A stretch of 64,000 nt of DNA from Sphingobium yanoikuyae (GCF_013001025.1 NZ_CP053021.1:3748001-3812000); one strand, 5' to 3'. Counted from the first letter of the stretch, positions 17,863-26,310 are shown. Numbers and translations are program-made. The notes: a model not told the origin generated them from the sequence alone.

Positions 17863-18882
17863 TTACGGATTCGCCTCGACCGGACCCTGCTGCCGATCGG
17901 GACCACTGACCGCGGGCGGCGGCATCAGTTCGCGGATCACCCCCCAATAGCCCTGCGTGACATGCGCATCGCGCGCATAGCGCGGATCGGACGCCATCAG
18001 ATGCCGGTGCAAGCGGCGCAGATTATGCCAGGGCACCGACGGGAACAGATGATGTTCCAGATGATAGCTGACATTGAGCGGCCCGATCAGGATCCGGTCG
18101 ATCAGGGTCGGGATAACGGTGCGCGTGCCGCGTATTTCCGTCTCGTCCGTGACGCCATTATGCTCCGCCATCGCCCGCAACCGGTTGAACACATTGGCCC
18201 AGATGAACTGGGGAATCATGAACAGCCCCAATATCTGCCAGCGCCAAGGCGACCAAAGGATCGCGCCATAGACCAGTACCGCCCAGACGATGTAGCGGAC
18301 GCGCAGCGCCAGCCGGAAATCGAAGCCGAAGCGCATCGGATTGTGGAAATTGGACAAGGGCGACCAGATTCGCGCCGCCCGCGCCGCCCGATAATAGTTC
18401 AGGCCGGACAGGCTGCGCAGCAGCAGCACGACCATGGCGCGCCCGCTTTTCGGGAAATGCTGGTCGGCATCCTTGCGCTGCACCCGATAATCATAGTCGC
18501 GCATCGTGTTGGTATGGCGATGATGCACCATATGGGCGACACGGTAGAGATCGATACTCAGCGCCAGCGGATAGGCAACGAACAGGTCGCCGATCAGGTC
18601 ATTGATGCGCCGGTTGCTGAACAGCATCCCGTGACAGGCCTCATGCATCATCACCGCCAGAACCTGGATACGCGTGCCGATAATGATGCCGGCGATCAGA
18701 TAGGCCGGCCATCGATCCATCCTGATCGCGATCGTGCAGGCGGCGATCATCACCGCCCATTGCAGCGCCAGCAGCAGCGCGTTGCGCCAGTTGGGCACCA
18801 CCGACAATTGCCGGATCAGCGGCAGGGTGGCACGCCGCGAGTAACGATAGCCGGGGCCACGTTCCTGGGCGATATCCTCCAT
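17863..18882 (-). CDS. Membrane fatty-acid desaturase family protein
   Basis: This 339-residue integral membrane di-iron enzyme has the three histidine boxes of the desaturase/hydroxylase family: HEACHG at 80-85, HMVHHRHT at 117-124, and HLEHHLFP at about residue 270. Two pairs of hydrophobic helices lie between them (about 36-75 and 205-235). The third box type is common in desaturases acting on acyl lipids, but also in carotenoid and sphingolipid enzymes, so the substrate is open. It is convergent with the Lrp regulator. The C-terminal tail is proline-rich and variable. Confidence 0.88.
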   Translation of the reverse strand: MEDIAQERGPGYRYSRRATLPLIRQLSVVPNWRNALLLALQWAVMIAACTIAIRMDRWPAYLIAGIIIGTRIQVLAVMMHEACHGMLFSNRRINDLIGDLFVAYPLALSIDLYRVAHMVHHRHTNTMRDYDYRVQRKDADQHFPKSGRAMVVLLLRSLSGLNYYRAARAARIWSPLSNFHNPMRFGFDFRLALRVRYIVWAVLVYGAILWSPWRWQILGLFMIPQFIWANVFNRLRAMAEHNGVTDETEIRGTRTVIPTLIDRILIGPLNVSYHLEHHLFPSVPWHNLRRLHRHLMASDPRYARDAHVTQGYWGVIRELMPPPAVSGPDRQQGPVEANP

Positions 18883-19035
18883 GGAAACATGCCTCCCAAC
18901 ACCATGCCTGCGCGGGACGGAATGCTATGGTCGGCGCAGAACAGCGTCAAGCACGCCCCTTCTTTCCCATCAGCATTAACGGCTTGTTAGGCGCATGGTC
19001 GCAGAAGGATCGCTTCCAATCGGTGGGGATCGATT

Positions 19036-19134
19036 ATGGTTGATATTGTTTTCGAATTTTCGGCGCACATGCTGGCGCTCGGGCTGATCGTCGGCGGGCT
19101 ATACAGCCTGACCAAGGAAGCCGGCTTGCGCTGA
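19036..19134 (+). CDS. 32-residue single-helix membrane protein
   Basis: An ATG at 19036, preceded by a GGTGGGGAT-type ribosome-binding site, opens a 33-codon frame that ends TGA at 19134. The product is MVDIVFEFSAHMLALGLIV followed by a glycine pair and YSLTKEAGLR. It has one hydrophobic helix (about 8-24) with an acidic start and a basic end. It fills the gap between the desaturase and LysR genes. It is unrecognised and shorter than usual annotation limits. Expression is not proven. Confidence 0.45.
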   Translation: MVDIVFEFSAHMLALGLIVGGLYSLTKEAGLR

Positions 19135-19141
19135 AGGCCGT

Positions 19142-20050
19142 TCAGGCCAGCGGGCCGCCCGTCAGCGACGGAAAGCTTTCCGCGACATAGTCGATGAACG
19201 CGCGCAGGGTCGGCGACATGCCGGTGCGCGCGGTGAAGAGGACATGGACGATGCCCTCGCTGGTCCGCCAGTCGGGCAGGACATGCACCAGCCGCCCCTG
19301 TTGCAGCTCGACCGAACAGGCTGCTGACGACAGCAGCGCCACGCCCAGTCCGGCCACCGCCGCATCGCGCACCGTCGCTGAATCATTGCTGCAGAAGCGG
19401 GGATGATGGGCGACGACATGCTGTCGCCCCTGCCCGTTCATCAACAGCCATTCATCATGTTCGACATGCTCGCCCACGCTCAACGTCGGCAGGCCGGCAA
19501 GGCTGACGATAGTCGTTGCCGCGGCCTGCGCTGCCACCGCCGGCGCGGCCACCAGGATGCGGTCCAGCCGCCCCAGCTGATGCATCGTCAGCGCCTGATC
19601 ATGCACGGTGTCGATATCCACGCGAAAGGCGGCATCGAACCGTTCCTGGATCAGGTCGATGCGCTGGCTGCTGATATGCATTTCCAGATGCACGTCGGGA
19701 TAGAGCAGCAGGAACCGGGCGAAGACATCGGTGCGCAGATAGCGGGCCAGCCCCGGCGGGCAGGCGATGCGCAGATTGCCGCTGATCTGTGACCGGGCAC
19801 GCGCAGCGATCGCCTGGGTGGCGTCGATCCCCTCGGCGATCGTCTCGCACTGGCGATAGATTTCGCGGCCGACATCGGTCACGCGCAGATTGCGGGTCGA
19901 TCGCTCGATCAGGCGAACGCCCAACACCTGTTCCAGCCGCGCAACCCGGCGACTGAGCTTCGCCTTGCGTTCGCCCGTGGCACGCTCCGCCGCGCTGAAG
20001 CCGCCATGGCGCACGACCTGGGCAAAGCTGCGCAAATCATCCAGATCCAT
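19142..20050 (-). CDS. LysR-family transcriptional regulator
   Basis: The 302-residue regulator starts with the winged helix-turn-helix MDLDDLRSFAQVVRHGGFSAAERATGERKAKLSRRVARLEQVLGVRLIERSTRNLRVTD. A linker helix and a periplasmic-binding-protein-like effector domain follow (about 90-295). Residue pattern resembles the DsdC/CrgA/YafC-like branch that represses by dimer or tetramer binding. I chose ATG 20050 as it begins the HTH; the open frame extends 90 bases upstream. No divergent target gene is adjacent, so its target is unclear. Confidence 0.92.
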   Translation of the reverse strand: MDLDDLRSFAQVVRHGGFSAAERATGERKAKLSRRVARLEQVLGVRLIERSTRNLRVTDVGREIYRQCETIAEGIDATQAIAARARSQISGNLRIACPPGLARYLRTDVFARFLLLYPDVHLEMHISSQRIDLIQERFDAAFRVDIDTVHDQALTMHQLGRLDRILVAAPAVAAQAAATTIVSLAGLPTLSVGEHVEHDEWLLMNGQGRQHVVAHHPRFCSNDSATVRDAAVAGLGVALLSSAACSVELQQGRLVHVLPDWRTSEGIVHVLFTARTGMSPTLRAFIDYVAESFPSLTGGPLA

Positions 20051-20136
20051 GGCGCCGTCCCGTCCGCTCTCCTGCCGCGTCGGACCGGTGCTACACGCTC
20101 CGCCCGGCTGGCGCCAGCCGGGCGCGGCATCCACGA

Positions 20137-20346
20137 TCACCGCGCCTGGCCGCTGACCATCATCGGCAGGAACAAGAGCGACGCCGCCACCGTCGCCACG
20201 AAGGAGACCAGCAGGTCATCGACCATGCCGTTGATGCCGCTGAACAAAACGATCTCCACCAACAGGATCAGGAAGAACAGCGCCAGCCGCGTGACGACGC
20301 GCGGATGCGCCAGATGGAATGCGCGCAGCATCTCCAGCGCCTGCAT
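20137..20346 (-). CDS. Small two-helix membrane protein
   Basis: This 69-residue protein has the sequence pattern MQALEMLRAFHLAHPRVVTR followed by two hydrophobic helices (about 21-36 and 45-62). ATG 20346 has a good AGGAG four bases upstream; an alternative start at 20409 would overlap the preceding gene by 32 bases. It was not recognised. It lies just downstream of another unknown gene on the same strand, within 35 bases, so the two are probably co-transcribed. Confidence 0.6.
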   Translation of the reverse strand: MQALEMLRAFHLAHPRVVTRLALFFLILLVEIVLFSGINGMVDDLLVSFVATVAASLLFLPMMVSGQAR

Positions 20347-20377
20347 CGGCTCCTGGCGCAACGCGCTGCCGGAAGGA

Positions 20378-20743
20378 TCAGGCCGCACGGACCACCGCCC
20401 GCCGGGCATCCCCGGTCATGTAGAGCACGCGCAGCAGGTCGAGCTGCTCGCGCGAGAAGCCCGCCGCATCGAACGCGTCCAGCTCCTCGCCGGTCAGCGA
20501 CCGGCCGGTGCGCAGGATGATCGCGCTCTGGCGCAGCGTTTCCAGCCGCGGATTGGCCAGGGTGTAGGTCGGTTCCGGGCCGCGCAGGAAGCTGCGCAAG
20601 CGGCCAAGCGGCGCGCGGATCGAAGGCACCGAACTGGCCGGATCGCTATCGGCCAGCCAGAGCACCTGGCGCTCCTGCGCGTCAAAGGGTTCGCCGACAT
20701 TGTCATTGGCCGTATCGGCCCGGTTGAAGACGGAGTGTTGCAT
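20378..20743 (-). CDS. Hypothetical cytoplasmic protein
   Basis: This 121-residue soluble protein was not recognised. The first 40 residues are polar (MQHSVFNRADTANDNVGEPF), a middle region contains LGRLRSFLRGPEPTYTLANPRLETLRQSA, and the end holds two helices (LTGEELDAFDAAGFSREQLDLLRVLYM and a basic tail). The C-terminal helical pair could be a small interaction domain. Upstream at 20823-20839 lies the inverted repeat GTTTCC-N5-GGAAAC, which may be an operator for it. Confidence 0.6.
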   Translation of the reverse strand: MQHSVFNRADTANDNVGEPFDAQERQVLWLADSDPASSVPSIRAPLGRLRSFLRGPEPTYTLANPRLETLRQSAIILRTGRSLTGEELDAFDAAGFSREQLDLLRVLYMTGDARRAVVRAA

Positions 20744-20857
20744 CGCCTTGATCCCACCTGTTGTTGCAGGCGATGTAGCGATGCACGGGTCGGGCTTGTA
20801 GCCGGCAAAAGGACGACAGATCGTTTCCGTTTTGGAAACAACGCGCCCCAGTTCAGC

Positions 20858-20896
20858 AAAGGGGGGCGATGTCCCCTTGCCCTTATGCCCCCCTTT
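20858..20896 (-). terminator. Strong terminator hairpin
   Basis: AAAGGGGGGC (20858-20867) and GCCCCCCTTT (20887-20896) form a perfect 10-bp stem with a 19-base loop. The stem begins at the last base of the TAA stop of the lipoprotein gene on the minus strand. Confidence 0.75.
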
Positions 20897-21642
20897 TATC
20901 GACCGTGATCGGCGATGATGTCGACGCCGGTCTTGCCGCCCGGCGCATTGGTGAAGACGATAAAATAGGCGCTGCCATCGGCCTTGCGCGTGCCGCCCAG
21001 CACATTGTCGCCCTCGACGATGCGATGTTCCGCATCGAAGCCGGCGCGGCGCGCCTGGGTATAATAATAATCGATCACGCCCTGCTTGGGCACCGCCGTC
21101 ACGAAGCTCGCCGCGCGCAGGGTGCAGCCGTCCTTCTCCGCACCCGCCGCCTCGGTCAGCTGCGCGCCGGGATAGAGGGTGAAGGGATCGGGCATGCGGC
21201 TGGCCCATTGCATGCCATAGACCAGCTTCTTGGCGCAGCCGGCATTGCCGCCGCCGCCCAGTTGCGCCTGTTCGCGCGCCAGCCCGCCCAGCGTCATCGG
21301 ACTGTTCTTGATCGGCCCGCTGACCGGCGCCGGGGCGGACAGCAGCTTGCCACCGACCAGCTTGGCCGCTTCCGCCTGCGCCTTGCCGGCGTCGCCGCTC
21401 AGCACCGGCAGCGCGCCATTGGCGGCACGATCGGCGCTGCGCACGGCATTGCGGTTCGACTGGCCGACCAGATTGGGATCGACGACGATATCATCGGCCA
21501 ACGCGCCCTTGACCGCCGGGTCCGCGGCATTGTTGGTCAACTGGTCGTCCAGCGCGGCAAGATTGCCGTCCTTGCCGCCCTTGCCACAGGCCGCGAGCGC
21601 CAGCAGCAACGCTATCACACCAACTTGTCTGGAAATCGCCAT
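20896..21642 (-). CDS. Predicted lipoprotein of unknown function
   Basis: This 248-residue lipoprotein has a signal sequence with lipobox ALAAC (C19) followed by GKGGKDG. The middle is Ala/Asp/Asn-rich (AADPAVKGALADDIVVDPNLVGQSNRNAVRS), and a folded C-terminal half of about 120 residues has one Cys pair (NAGCAKK and EKDGCTLRA). The tail reads YFIVFTNAPGGKTGVDIIADHGR. It resembles a conserved sphingomonad lipoprotein in my recollection, but no function is known. ATG 21642 is chosen; the frame continues nine codons upstream. It has its own terminator and is divergent from a small membrane protein. Confidence 0.75.
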   Translation of the reverse strand: MAISRQVGVIALLLALAACGKGGKDGNLAALDDQLTNNAADPAVKGALADDIVVDPNLVGQSNRNAVRSADRAANGALPVLSGDAGKAQAEAAKLVGGKLLSAPAPVSGPIKNSPMTLGGLAREQAQLGGGGNAGCAKKLVYGMQWASRMPDPFTLYPGAQLTEAAGAEKDGCTLRAASFVTAVPKQGVIDYYYTQARRAGFDAEHRIVEGDNVLGGTRKADGSAYFIVFTNAPGGKTGVDIIADHGR

Positions 21643-21804
21643 CCGCCTCGCTCCTTCATAACCCGGCACATAGAACGGATAGCGGGACTTTCCGTTCGCA
21701 TTCAGGGTGCATAGACGCCCCTACCCCATCGCAGGGCCAGTTTCTGCCGGGTGGCATGGTCGCTTGTCTTGTTCCGGGACAGCAAAGCCGCCATCAGTCG
21801 GACT

Positions 21805-22026
21805 ATGCTCAACCTTCTGTCAGCCCTGTTCGGTCTTGTCACCCTTGTCCTGATGATCCCGGCGGTGTTTCCGCTGCTCGGCGCGCTCAACTGGCTGCTG
21901 GTGCCGATGGCGCTGTTCGGCGCCTTCATCGGCCTGATGTCGTCGAAAAAGGGCGGGCAGAATTTCTGCCTGATCGTCGCCGCCTTCGGCGCGCTGCGCC
22001 TGTTCCTGGGCGGCGGAATCCTGTGA
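21805..22026 (+). CDS. Small hydrophobic membrane protein
   Basis: This 73-residue protein is almost entirely hydrophobic, with two or three helices (about 4-22, 26-42, 52-70) separated by a short polar SSKKGGQN loop. No family was recognised. ATG 21805 (MLNLLSALFG) is the likely start. Its stop TGA overlaps the GTG start of rarD by two bases, so translation of the two is coupled. Confidence 0.7.
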   Translation: MLNLLSALFGLVTLVLMIPAVFPLLGALNWLLVPMALFGAFIGLMSSKKGGQNFCLIVAAFGALRLFLGGGIL

Positions 22027-22925
22027 CCATAGCGGAAAGCGAAGCCCGCAAGGGCGTCATCGCCGCGATCGGCACTTACAGCATCTGGGGGATGCTGCCG
22101 CTCTTCTTCCGCCTGCTGCATCATGTCGACCCGATCGAGATCGTGACCCAGCGGGTGATCTGGTCGGTCATCCTGATCCTGGTGCTGCTGGCCGCGCGCA
22201 AGGGGCTAGGCGCCTTCGTCGCGGCATTGCGCACGCCCCGGCTGGTCCTGCCGCTGATGGCATCGGCGGTGATGATCGCGATCAACTGGCTGGTCTATGT
22301 CTGGGCGGTCAATGACGGCCATGTCGTCGCCTGCAGCCTGGGCTATTTCCTCAACCCGCTGGTCAGCGTGGGCCTGGGCGTGGTCATACTCAAGGAAAGG
22401 CTGCGGCGCGGACAGATGCTGGCGATCGCGATCGCCGCGGTCGGCGTCGCCATCCTGGCTGCGGCCGCGCTCACCACCCTGTGGATCAGCCTGGCGCTGG
22501 CGATCAGCTTCGCCCTCTATGGCCTGATCCGCAAGCTCACCCCGGTTGCGCCGATGACCGGCCTGGGCGTCGAAACGCTGCTGCTGGTTGCGCCCGCGAT
22601 CGGCTACCTGATCTGGCTGGCGGGCCATGGCGGCATCAGCTTTGGCCAGGACGTGTCGACCACCGGCCTGCTGATCCTGGCCGGCGGCGTCACCACCGTG
22701 CCGCTGGTGCTGTTCGCCACTGCCGCCCAGCGCCTGCCGCTGGCGATGCTGGGGCTGCTGCAATATCTGGCGCCGACGCTGCAATTTCTGTGCGGCGTGG
22801 TCCTGCTCGGCGAGACGCTGAGCCAGGGCCAGATGCTGAGCTTCGGCCTGATCTGGCTCGGCCTCATCCTCTTCGCCAGCGACAGCTATGCCGCCGCCCG
22901 CCGCAACCGGCTGGCGACGGCATAA
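22023..22925 (+). CDS. rarD: RarD-type EamA permease
   Basis: The 300-residue protein is a RarD-like member of the drug/metabolite transporter superfamily; chloramphenicol-sensitivity protein RarD is the named relative and its true substrate is unknown. Ten predicted helices are visible, with the RarD-typical start KGVIAAIGTYSIWGMLPLFFRLLHHV and the VDPIEIVTQRVIWS segment. NWLVYVWAVNDGHVVACSLGYFLNPLVSVGLG follows. The start is GTG 22023, which overlaps the preceding small gene's stop (GTGA). It is convergent with the dihydroorotase gene, six bases apart. Confidence 0.92.
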   Translation: MTIAESEARKGVIAAIGTYSIWGMLPLFFRLLHHVDPIEIVTQRVIWSVILILVLLAARKGLGAFVAALRTPRLVLPLMASAVMIAINWLVYVWAVNDGHVVACSLGYFLNPLVSVGLGVVILKERLRRGQMLAIAIAAVGVAILAAAALTTLWISLALAISFALYGLIRKLTPVAPMTGLGVETLLLVAPAIGYLIWLAGHGGISFGQDVSTTGLLILAGGVTTVPLVLFATAAQRLPLAMLGLLQYLAPTLQFLCGVVLLGETLSQGQMLSFGLIWLGLILFASDSYAAARRNRLATA

Positions 22926-22930
22926 TCTGA

Positions 22931-24262
22931 TCAGTTGAACTCGGTCGCCTCGAACCGGACCGGCTCGCCGACCGCCTGATTGGCCAGGCTGTCTTCCCAC
23001 ATCACGCGGTTGCCGCGGATGATGGTGCCGATCGCCTTGCCGGTCAGGTCCATGCCGTCGAACGGCGACCAGTCGCAGCGCGAGGCGAGCCACTCCTTGC
23101 CGACGGTCCATTTCTTCTTGAGGTCGACCACGGTGAAGTCGGCATCATAGCCGAGCGCGATGCGGCCCTTGCAGGTCAGGCCGAACACGCGCTGCGGCCC
23201 CGACGAGGTCAGTTCGATGAAGCGGCGCAGCGTCAGCCGCCCTTCGGCGACATGGTTGAGCAGCAGCGGCACCAGCGTCTGCACGCCCGGCATGCCGCTG
23301 GGCGAGGCGGGATAGGTCTTGGCCTTTTCCTCGATCGTGTGCGGCGCATGGTCGCTGCCCAGCACGTCGGGCACGCCCTGGTTGAGCCAGAACCACAGGC
23401 CGTCGCGATGCGCGGCACTGCGGATCGGCGGGTTCATCTGGGCATAGGTGCCCAGGCGCGGATAGGCGTCCTCGCCGGCCAGCGTCAGATGCTGCGGCGT
23501 GACTTCGCAGGTCGCGACATCCTTGTTCTGGCCGATATATTCCAGCTCCGCCGGGGTGGTGACGTGCAGGATGTGGATGCGGCGGCGCGCCTTGCGGGCG
23601 AGCGCGATGATCCGCTTCGTCGCGATCATCGCGCTTTCATCGTCGCGCCAGACGGGATGCGAGGACGGATCGCCCTCCACCCGATAATCCTTGCGCGCGT
23701 TCATGCGCGTCTCGTCCTCGGCATGGATGGCGACGCGGCGGGTGCCCGACGCCAGCACGCGGGCCAGCGCATTGTCATCATCCACCAGCAGGCTGCCGGT
23801 CGACGCGCCCATGAAGATCTTGACGCCGGACGTGCCGGGAATGCGCTCCAGTTCCTTCAGTTGCTCGGCATTTTCCGCCGTCGCGCCGACATAGAAGGCA
23901 TGGTCGCACCACATGCGATGATGGGCGCGCTTCAGCTTGTCATGCACCCGCTCGGCAGTGTCGGTATTGGGATTGGTGTTGGGCATTTCGAACACGGCGG
24001 TGACGCCGCCCAGCACCGCGGCGCGGCTGCCCGATTCCAGATCCTCCTTATATTCCAGCCCCGGCTCGCGGAAATGCACCTGGCTGTCGATGCAGCCGGG
24101 CAGCACGTCGAGGCCGGTACAGTCGACCACTTCGCCCGCATCGCCCAGGCTGGTGCCGATGGCGACGATCTTGCCGCCGCGCACGCCCACATCCACCTGC
24201 TCCGCGCCGCCCGGCGTATGGACGGTGCCGTTCTTGAGGATCATGTCGAAGGTCTGGGTCAT
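22931..24262 (-). CDS. pyrC: Dihydroorotase
   Basis: This 443-residue amidohydrolase converts carbamoyl-aspartate to dihydroorotate in pyrimidine synthesis. Metal ligands are H63 in QVHFREPG, the carbamylatable K148 in VKIFMGAS, H180 in HAEDE, H230/H233 in HILHVTT, and D314 in SDHAPH. The family is shared with hydantoinase and allantoinase. The QVHFREPGLEYKEDLESGS and SDHAPHT signatures and MPNTNP (93-98) point to a class I dihydroorotase. It is divergent from the ygfZ-like gene. Confidence 0.93.
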   Translation of the reverse strand: MTQTFDMILKNGTVHTPGGAEQVDVGVRGGKIVAIGTSLGDAGEVVDCTGLDVLPGCIDSQVHFREPGLEYKEDLESGSRAAVLGGVTAVFEMPNTNPNTDTAERVHDKLKRAHHRMWCDHAFYVGATAENAEQLKELERIPGTSGVKIFMGASTGSLLVDDDNALARVLASGTRRVAIHAEDETRMNARKDYRVEGDPSSHPVWRDDESAMIATKRIIALARKARRRIHILHVTTPAELEYIGQNKDVATCEVTPQHLTLAGEDAYPRLGTYAQMNPPIRSAAHRDGLWFWLNQGVPDVLGSDHAPHTIEEKAKTYPASPSGMPGVQTLVPLLLNHVAEGRLTLRRFIELTSSGPQRVFGLTCKGRIALGYDADFTVVDLKKKWTVGKEWLASRCDWSPFDGMDLTGKAIGTIIRGNRVMWEDSLANQAVGEPVRFEATEFN

Positions 24263-24331
24263 GGCGATATTCCTGTCTGCTGTTCGCGCGAACCGCTTGG
24301 CGAAGTCGTGCCGCCGTCCTACCTAAAGCCG

Positions 24332-25069
24332 ATGACCGATACCACCCTTACCGACCGCGCGGTGCTGCGCATTTCCGGCGAAGAGGCGCGTCCCTTCCTG
24401 CAGGGGCTGCTGACCCGCGACGTGCTGACGCTGACAGACGGCGAAGCGCGCTGGACCGCGCTGCTGACGCCGCAGGGCAAGGCGCTGTTCGACTTCATCC
24501 TGTGGGGCGACGACGGCGATATATTGATCGACTGCGAGGCGGCGCAGGCCGACGCACTGGCGAAGCGGCTGACCATATACCGGCTGCGGCGCAAGGTGGT
24601 GATCGCGCGCGATGAGTCGCTGGCGGTGCATTGGGCGATCGATGCGGCCGACAAACCCCGCGACCCGCGCCTGCCAGACCTGGGCGCGCGCTGGCTGGCG
24701 CCGGCGAGCGATGGCGACGCCGCCGCCGCGTTCCGCGCGCATCGGCTGTCGCTTGGGGTGTTCGAAGGCGCGGCGGAACTGGGGCAGGACCAGATTCTGT
24801 GGCTGGAAACCAATGCCGAGGAACTGCACGGCGTCGATTATGACAAGGGCTGCTATGTCGGGCAGGAAAACACGGCCCGCATGCATTATCGCAACAAGGT
24901 GAACCGGCGGCTGGTCGCAGTGCCGCTGGAACGGGCCGACGAGAAGCGCCAGCGCGCCGCCCTGCCAGACCTCAATCTGTCGATCGAACTGCAACGGGTG
25001 GAGGCGATCGACCCCGCCACCCTGCCCGCCTGGCTCGCCACCGCGATCGCCGCGCAGGCCGCCGAATGA
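24332..25069 (+). CDS. YgfZ/GcvT folate-binding protein
   Basis: This 245-residue protein is a YgfZ-type, folate-binding relative of the glycine-cleavage T-protein, needed for assembly or repair of some iron-sulfur enzymes. The signature KGCYVGQE at 172-179 contains the functionally important cysteine C174. Earlier motifs include SGEEARPFLQGLLTRDV and LLTPQGKALFDF. The start is ATG 24332; the long upstream frame is antisense to the dihydroorotase gene. It overlaps the following gene by four bases. Confidence 0.92.
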   Translation: MTDTTLTDRAVLRISGEEARPFLQGLLTRDVLTLTDGEARWTALLTPQGKALFDFILWGDDGDILIDCEAAQADALAKRLTIYRLRRKVVIARDESLAVHWAIDAADKPRDPRLPDLGARWLAPASDGDAAAAFRAHRLSLGVFEGAAELGQDQILWLETNAEELHGVDYDKGCYVGQENTARMHYRNKVNRRLVAVPLERADEKRQRAALPDLNLSIELQRVEAIDPATLPAWLATAIAAQAAE

Positions 25070-25812
25070 GGCAAGGACTGCTGGCGCTTGCCTGCGCCCT
25101 CACCCTGACCATGCCGGCCCAGGCGGAAACGCCCTGGACACTGGTCAAGGCTTATCCGCATGACCCGGCGGCCTTCACCGAGGGTCTCTTCTACCTCGAT
25201 GGCGCGCTCTATGAGAGCACCGGCCTTGAAGGCCAGTCGGAGATCCGCAAGGTCGCGCTCAAGACCGGCAAGGTCGAGCAGCGCCGTGTCGTCGAGCAGC
25301 CCTATTTCGGCGAAGGCATCGTCAACTGGGGCGGCAAGCTGGTCAGCCTGACCTGGCGCCACCGCCAGGGCTTTGTCTGGAAGCTGGACGATTTCTCGCC
25401 ACTCTCCACCTTCCGCTATGAAGGCGAAGGCTGGGGCCTGACCCAGGATGGCCGATCGATCATCATGAGCGACGGCAGCGCGCAGTTGCGCTTCCTCGAT
25501 CCCGAGACGCTGAGCGAACAGCGCCGCATCACCGTCACCTGGAACGGCCGCGCGGTCGATCGGCTGAACGAGCTGGAATGGGTCAAGGGCGAGATCTGGG
25601 CCAATGTCTGGTACGATACCAAGATCGCCCGGATCGACCCGCGCAGCGGCGGCGTGATCGACTGGATCGACGTCGCCCCGCTGCGCAAGCAGGCCGGCGT
25701 CATCGACAGCGAAGCCGTCGCCAACGGCATCGCCTATGACGCCAAGAGCGACCGCGTCTTCATCACCGGCAAGAACTGGCCCAAGCTGTTCGAGATCAGG
25801 GTCGGGAAGTAG
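25066..25812 (+). CDS. Glutaminyl-peptide cyclotransferase, plant/bacterial type
   Basis: The 248-residue secreted protein matches the beta-propeller glutamine cyclotransferase family (Glu_cyclase_2) that forms N-terminal pyroglutamate. A signal peptide (about 1-21, ending AQA) is followed by YPHDPAAFTEGLFYLDGALYESTG, the family signature. GWGLTQDGRSIIMSDGSAQLRFLDPETL, VDRLNELEWVKGEIWANVW and GIAYDAKSDRVFITGKNWPKLFEI also match. The enzyme should act in the periplasm. It overlaps the ygfZ-like gene by four bases, and a repeat-bounded DUF559 element follows 18 bases after the stop. Confidence 0.92.
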   Translation: MRQGLLALACALTLTMPAQAETPWTLVKAYPHDPAAFTEGLFYLDGALYESTGLEGQSEIRKVALKTGKVEQRRVVEQPYFGEGIVNWGGKLVSLTWRHRQGFVWKLDDFSPLSTFRYEGEGWGLTQDGRSIIMSDGSAQLRFLDPETLSEQRRITVTWNGRAVDRLNELEWVKGEIWANVWYDTKIARIDPRSGGVIDWIDVAPLRKQAGVIDSEAVANGIAYDAKSDRVFITGKNWPKLFEIRVGK

Positions 25813-25830
25813 GGCGACGATCCCGCCTTA

Positions 25831-25872
25831 AAGCCCTCTTCCGCAGGCGGGAGAGGGTTGGGTGAGGGTCTT
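25831..25872. repeat. Left inverted repeat of the DUF559 element
   Basis: A 42-base unit: AAGCCCTCTTCCGC-AGG-CGGGAGAGGG forms a hairpin, followed by a TTGGGTGAGGG tail pointing to the DUF559 gene. Its reverse complement is almost identical to the repeat at 26261-26301. Confidence 0.85.
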
Positions 25873-25877
25873 CTTGC

Positions 25878-26228
25878 TTACGTCTCTCGAACGGCAAGCA
25901 GCTCCAGCCTGATCCGTTCCACCACGCCGTCGAAATTCTCGACCACATCATGATTCCAGAACCGGTGGATCACGTAGCCCGCCGATTGCAGTTGCGTCGT
26001 GCGCGACGCATCCGTCCGTTCATCATGCTGTCCGCCATCGATCTCGACGATGAAGCGATATTCGGCACAGAGGAAATCGACCACGAATGGCCCGATCGTC
26101 GCCTGTCGCCGGAACTTGAAACCTTCAAGCTGGCGATTGCGCAAGACGGCCCATAGCCGTTGCTCACATTCGGTTGCGTTGCGCCGCAGACGTGAAGCGT
26201 TGGGACTGGTCGGGCCGATGCTGGGCAT
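25878..26228 (-). CDS. DUF559 (Vsr-like nuclease fold) protein
   Basis: The 116-residue protein belongs to DUF559, which has a PD-(D/E)xK-type restriction-endonuclease fold related to Vsr. Motifs seen: ATECEQRLWAVLRNR near 18-32 with an acidic residue (E20/E22), GFKFRRQ (36-42), GPFVVDFLC (46-54) with D51, IVEIDGGQHDER (60-71) with E62 and D64, and HRFWNHDVVENFDGVVERI (88-106). The possible catalytic set is D51-E62-D64. The cellular role of DUF559 proteins is unknown. The gene ends five bases from one inverted repeat and starts 33 bases from the other. Confidence 0.88.
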   Translation of the reverse strand: MPSIGPTSPNASRLRRNATECEQRLWAVLRNRQLEGFKFRRQATIGPFVVDFLCAEYRFIVEIDGGQHDERTDASRTTQLQSAGYVIHRFWNHDVVENFDGVVERIRLELLAVRET

Positions 26229-26260
26229 TGGCAGAGTCTATCATGAGGGCAGTCGTAGAA

Positions 26261-26301
26261 AAGCCCTCACCCAACCCTCTCCCGTAAACGGGAGAGGGCT
26301 T
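26261..26301. repeat. Right inverted repeat of the DUF559 element
   Basis: A 41-base unit: AAGCCCTCACCCAA tail, then CCCTCTCCCG-TAAA-CGGGAGAGGG hairpin. It matches the reverse complement of 25831-25872 except in the loop and two or three other positions. It sits 10 bases from the stop of the neighbouring methyltransferase gene. Confidence 0.85.
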
Positions 26302-26310
26302 ATAGGCGGT

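Larger units (their letters stand above)
25831..26301. mobile_element. Putative DUF559 element bounded by hairpin inverted repeats
   Basis: The 471-base unit consists of two near-identical 41-42 base inverted repeats, each with a GC-rich hairpin outward and a TTGGGTGAGGG tail inward, enclosing one small nuclease-like gene. The gene fills the space between the repeats almost exactly. No target-site duplication is clear. Mobility is inferred from the layout, not shown. Confidence 0.5.

Noticed and set aside
25826..26306. Target-site duplication around the DUF559 element
   Set aside because: The flanking bases (CCTTA left, ATAGG right) are not a convincing direct repeat.
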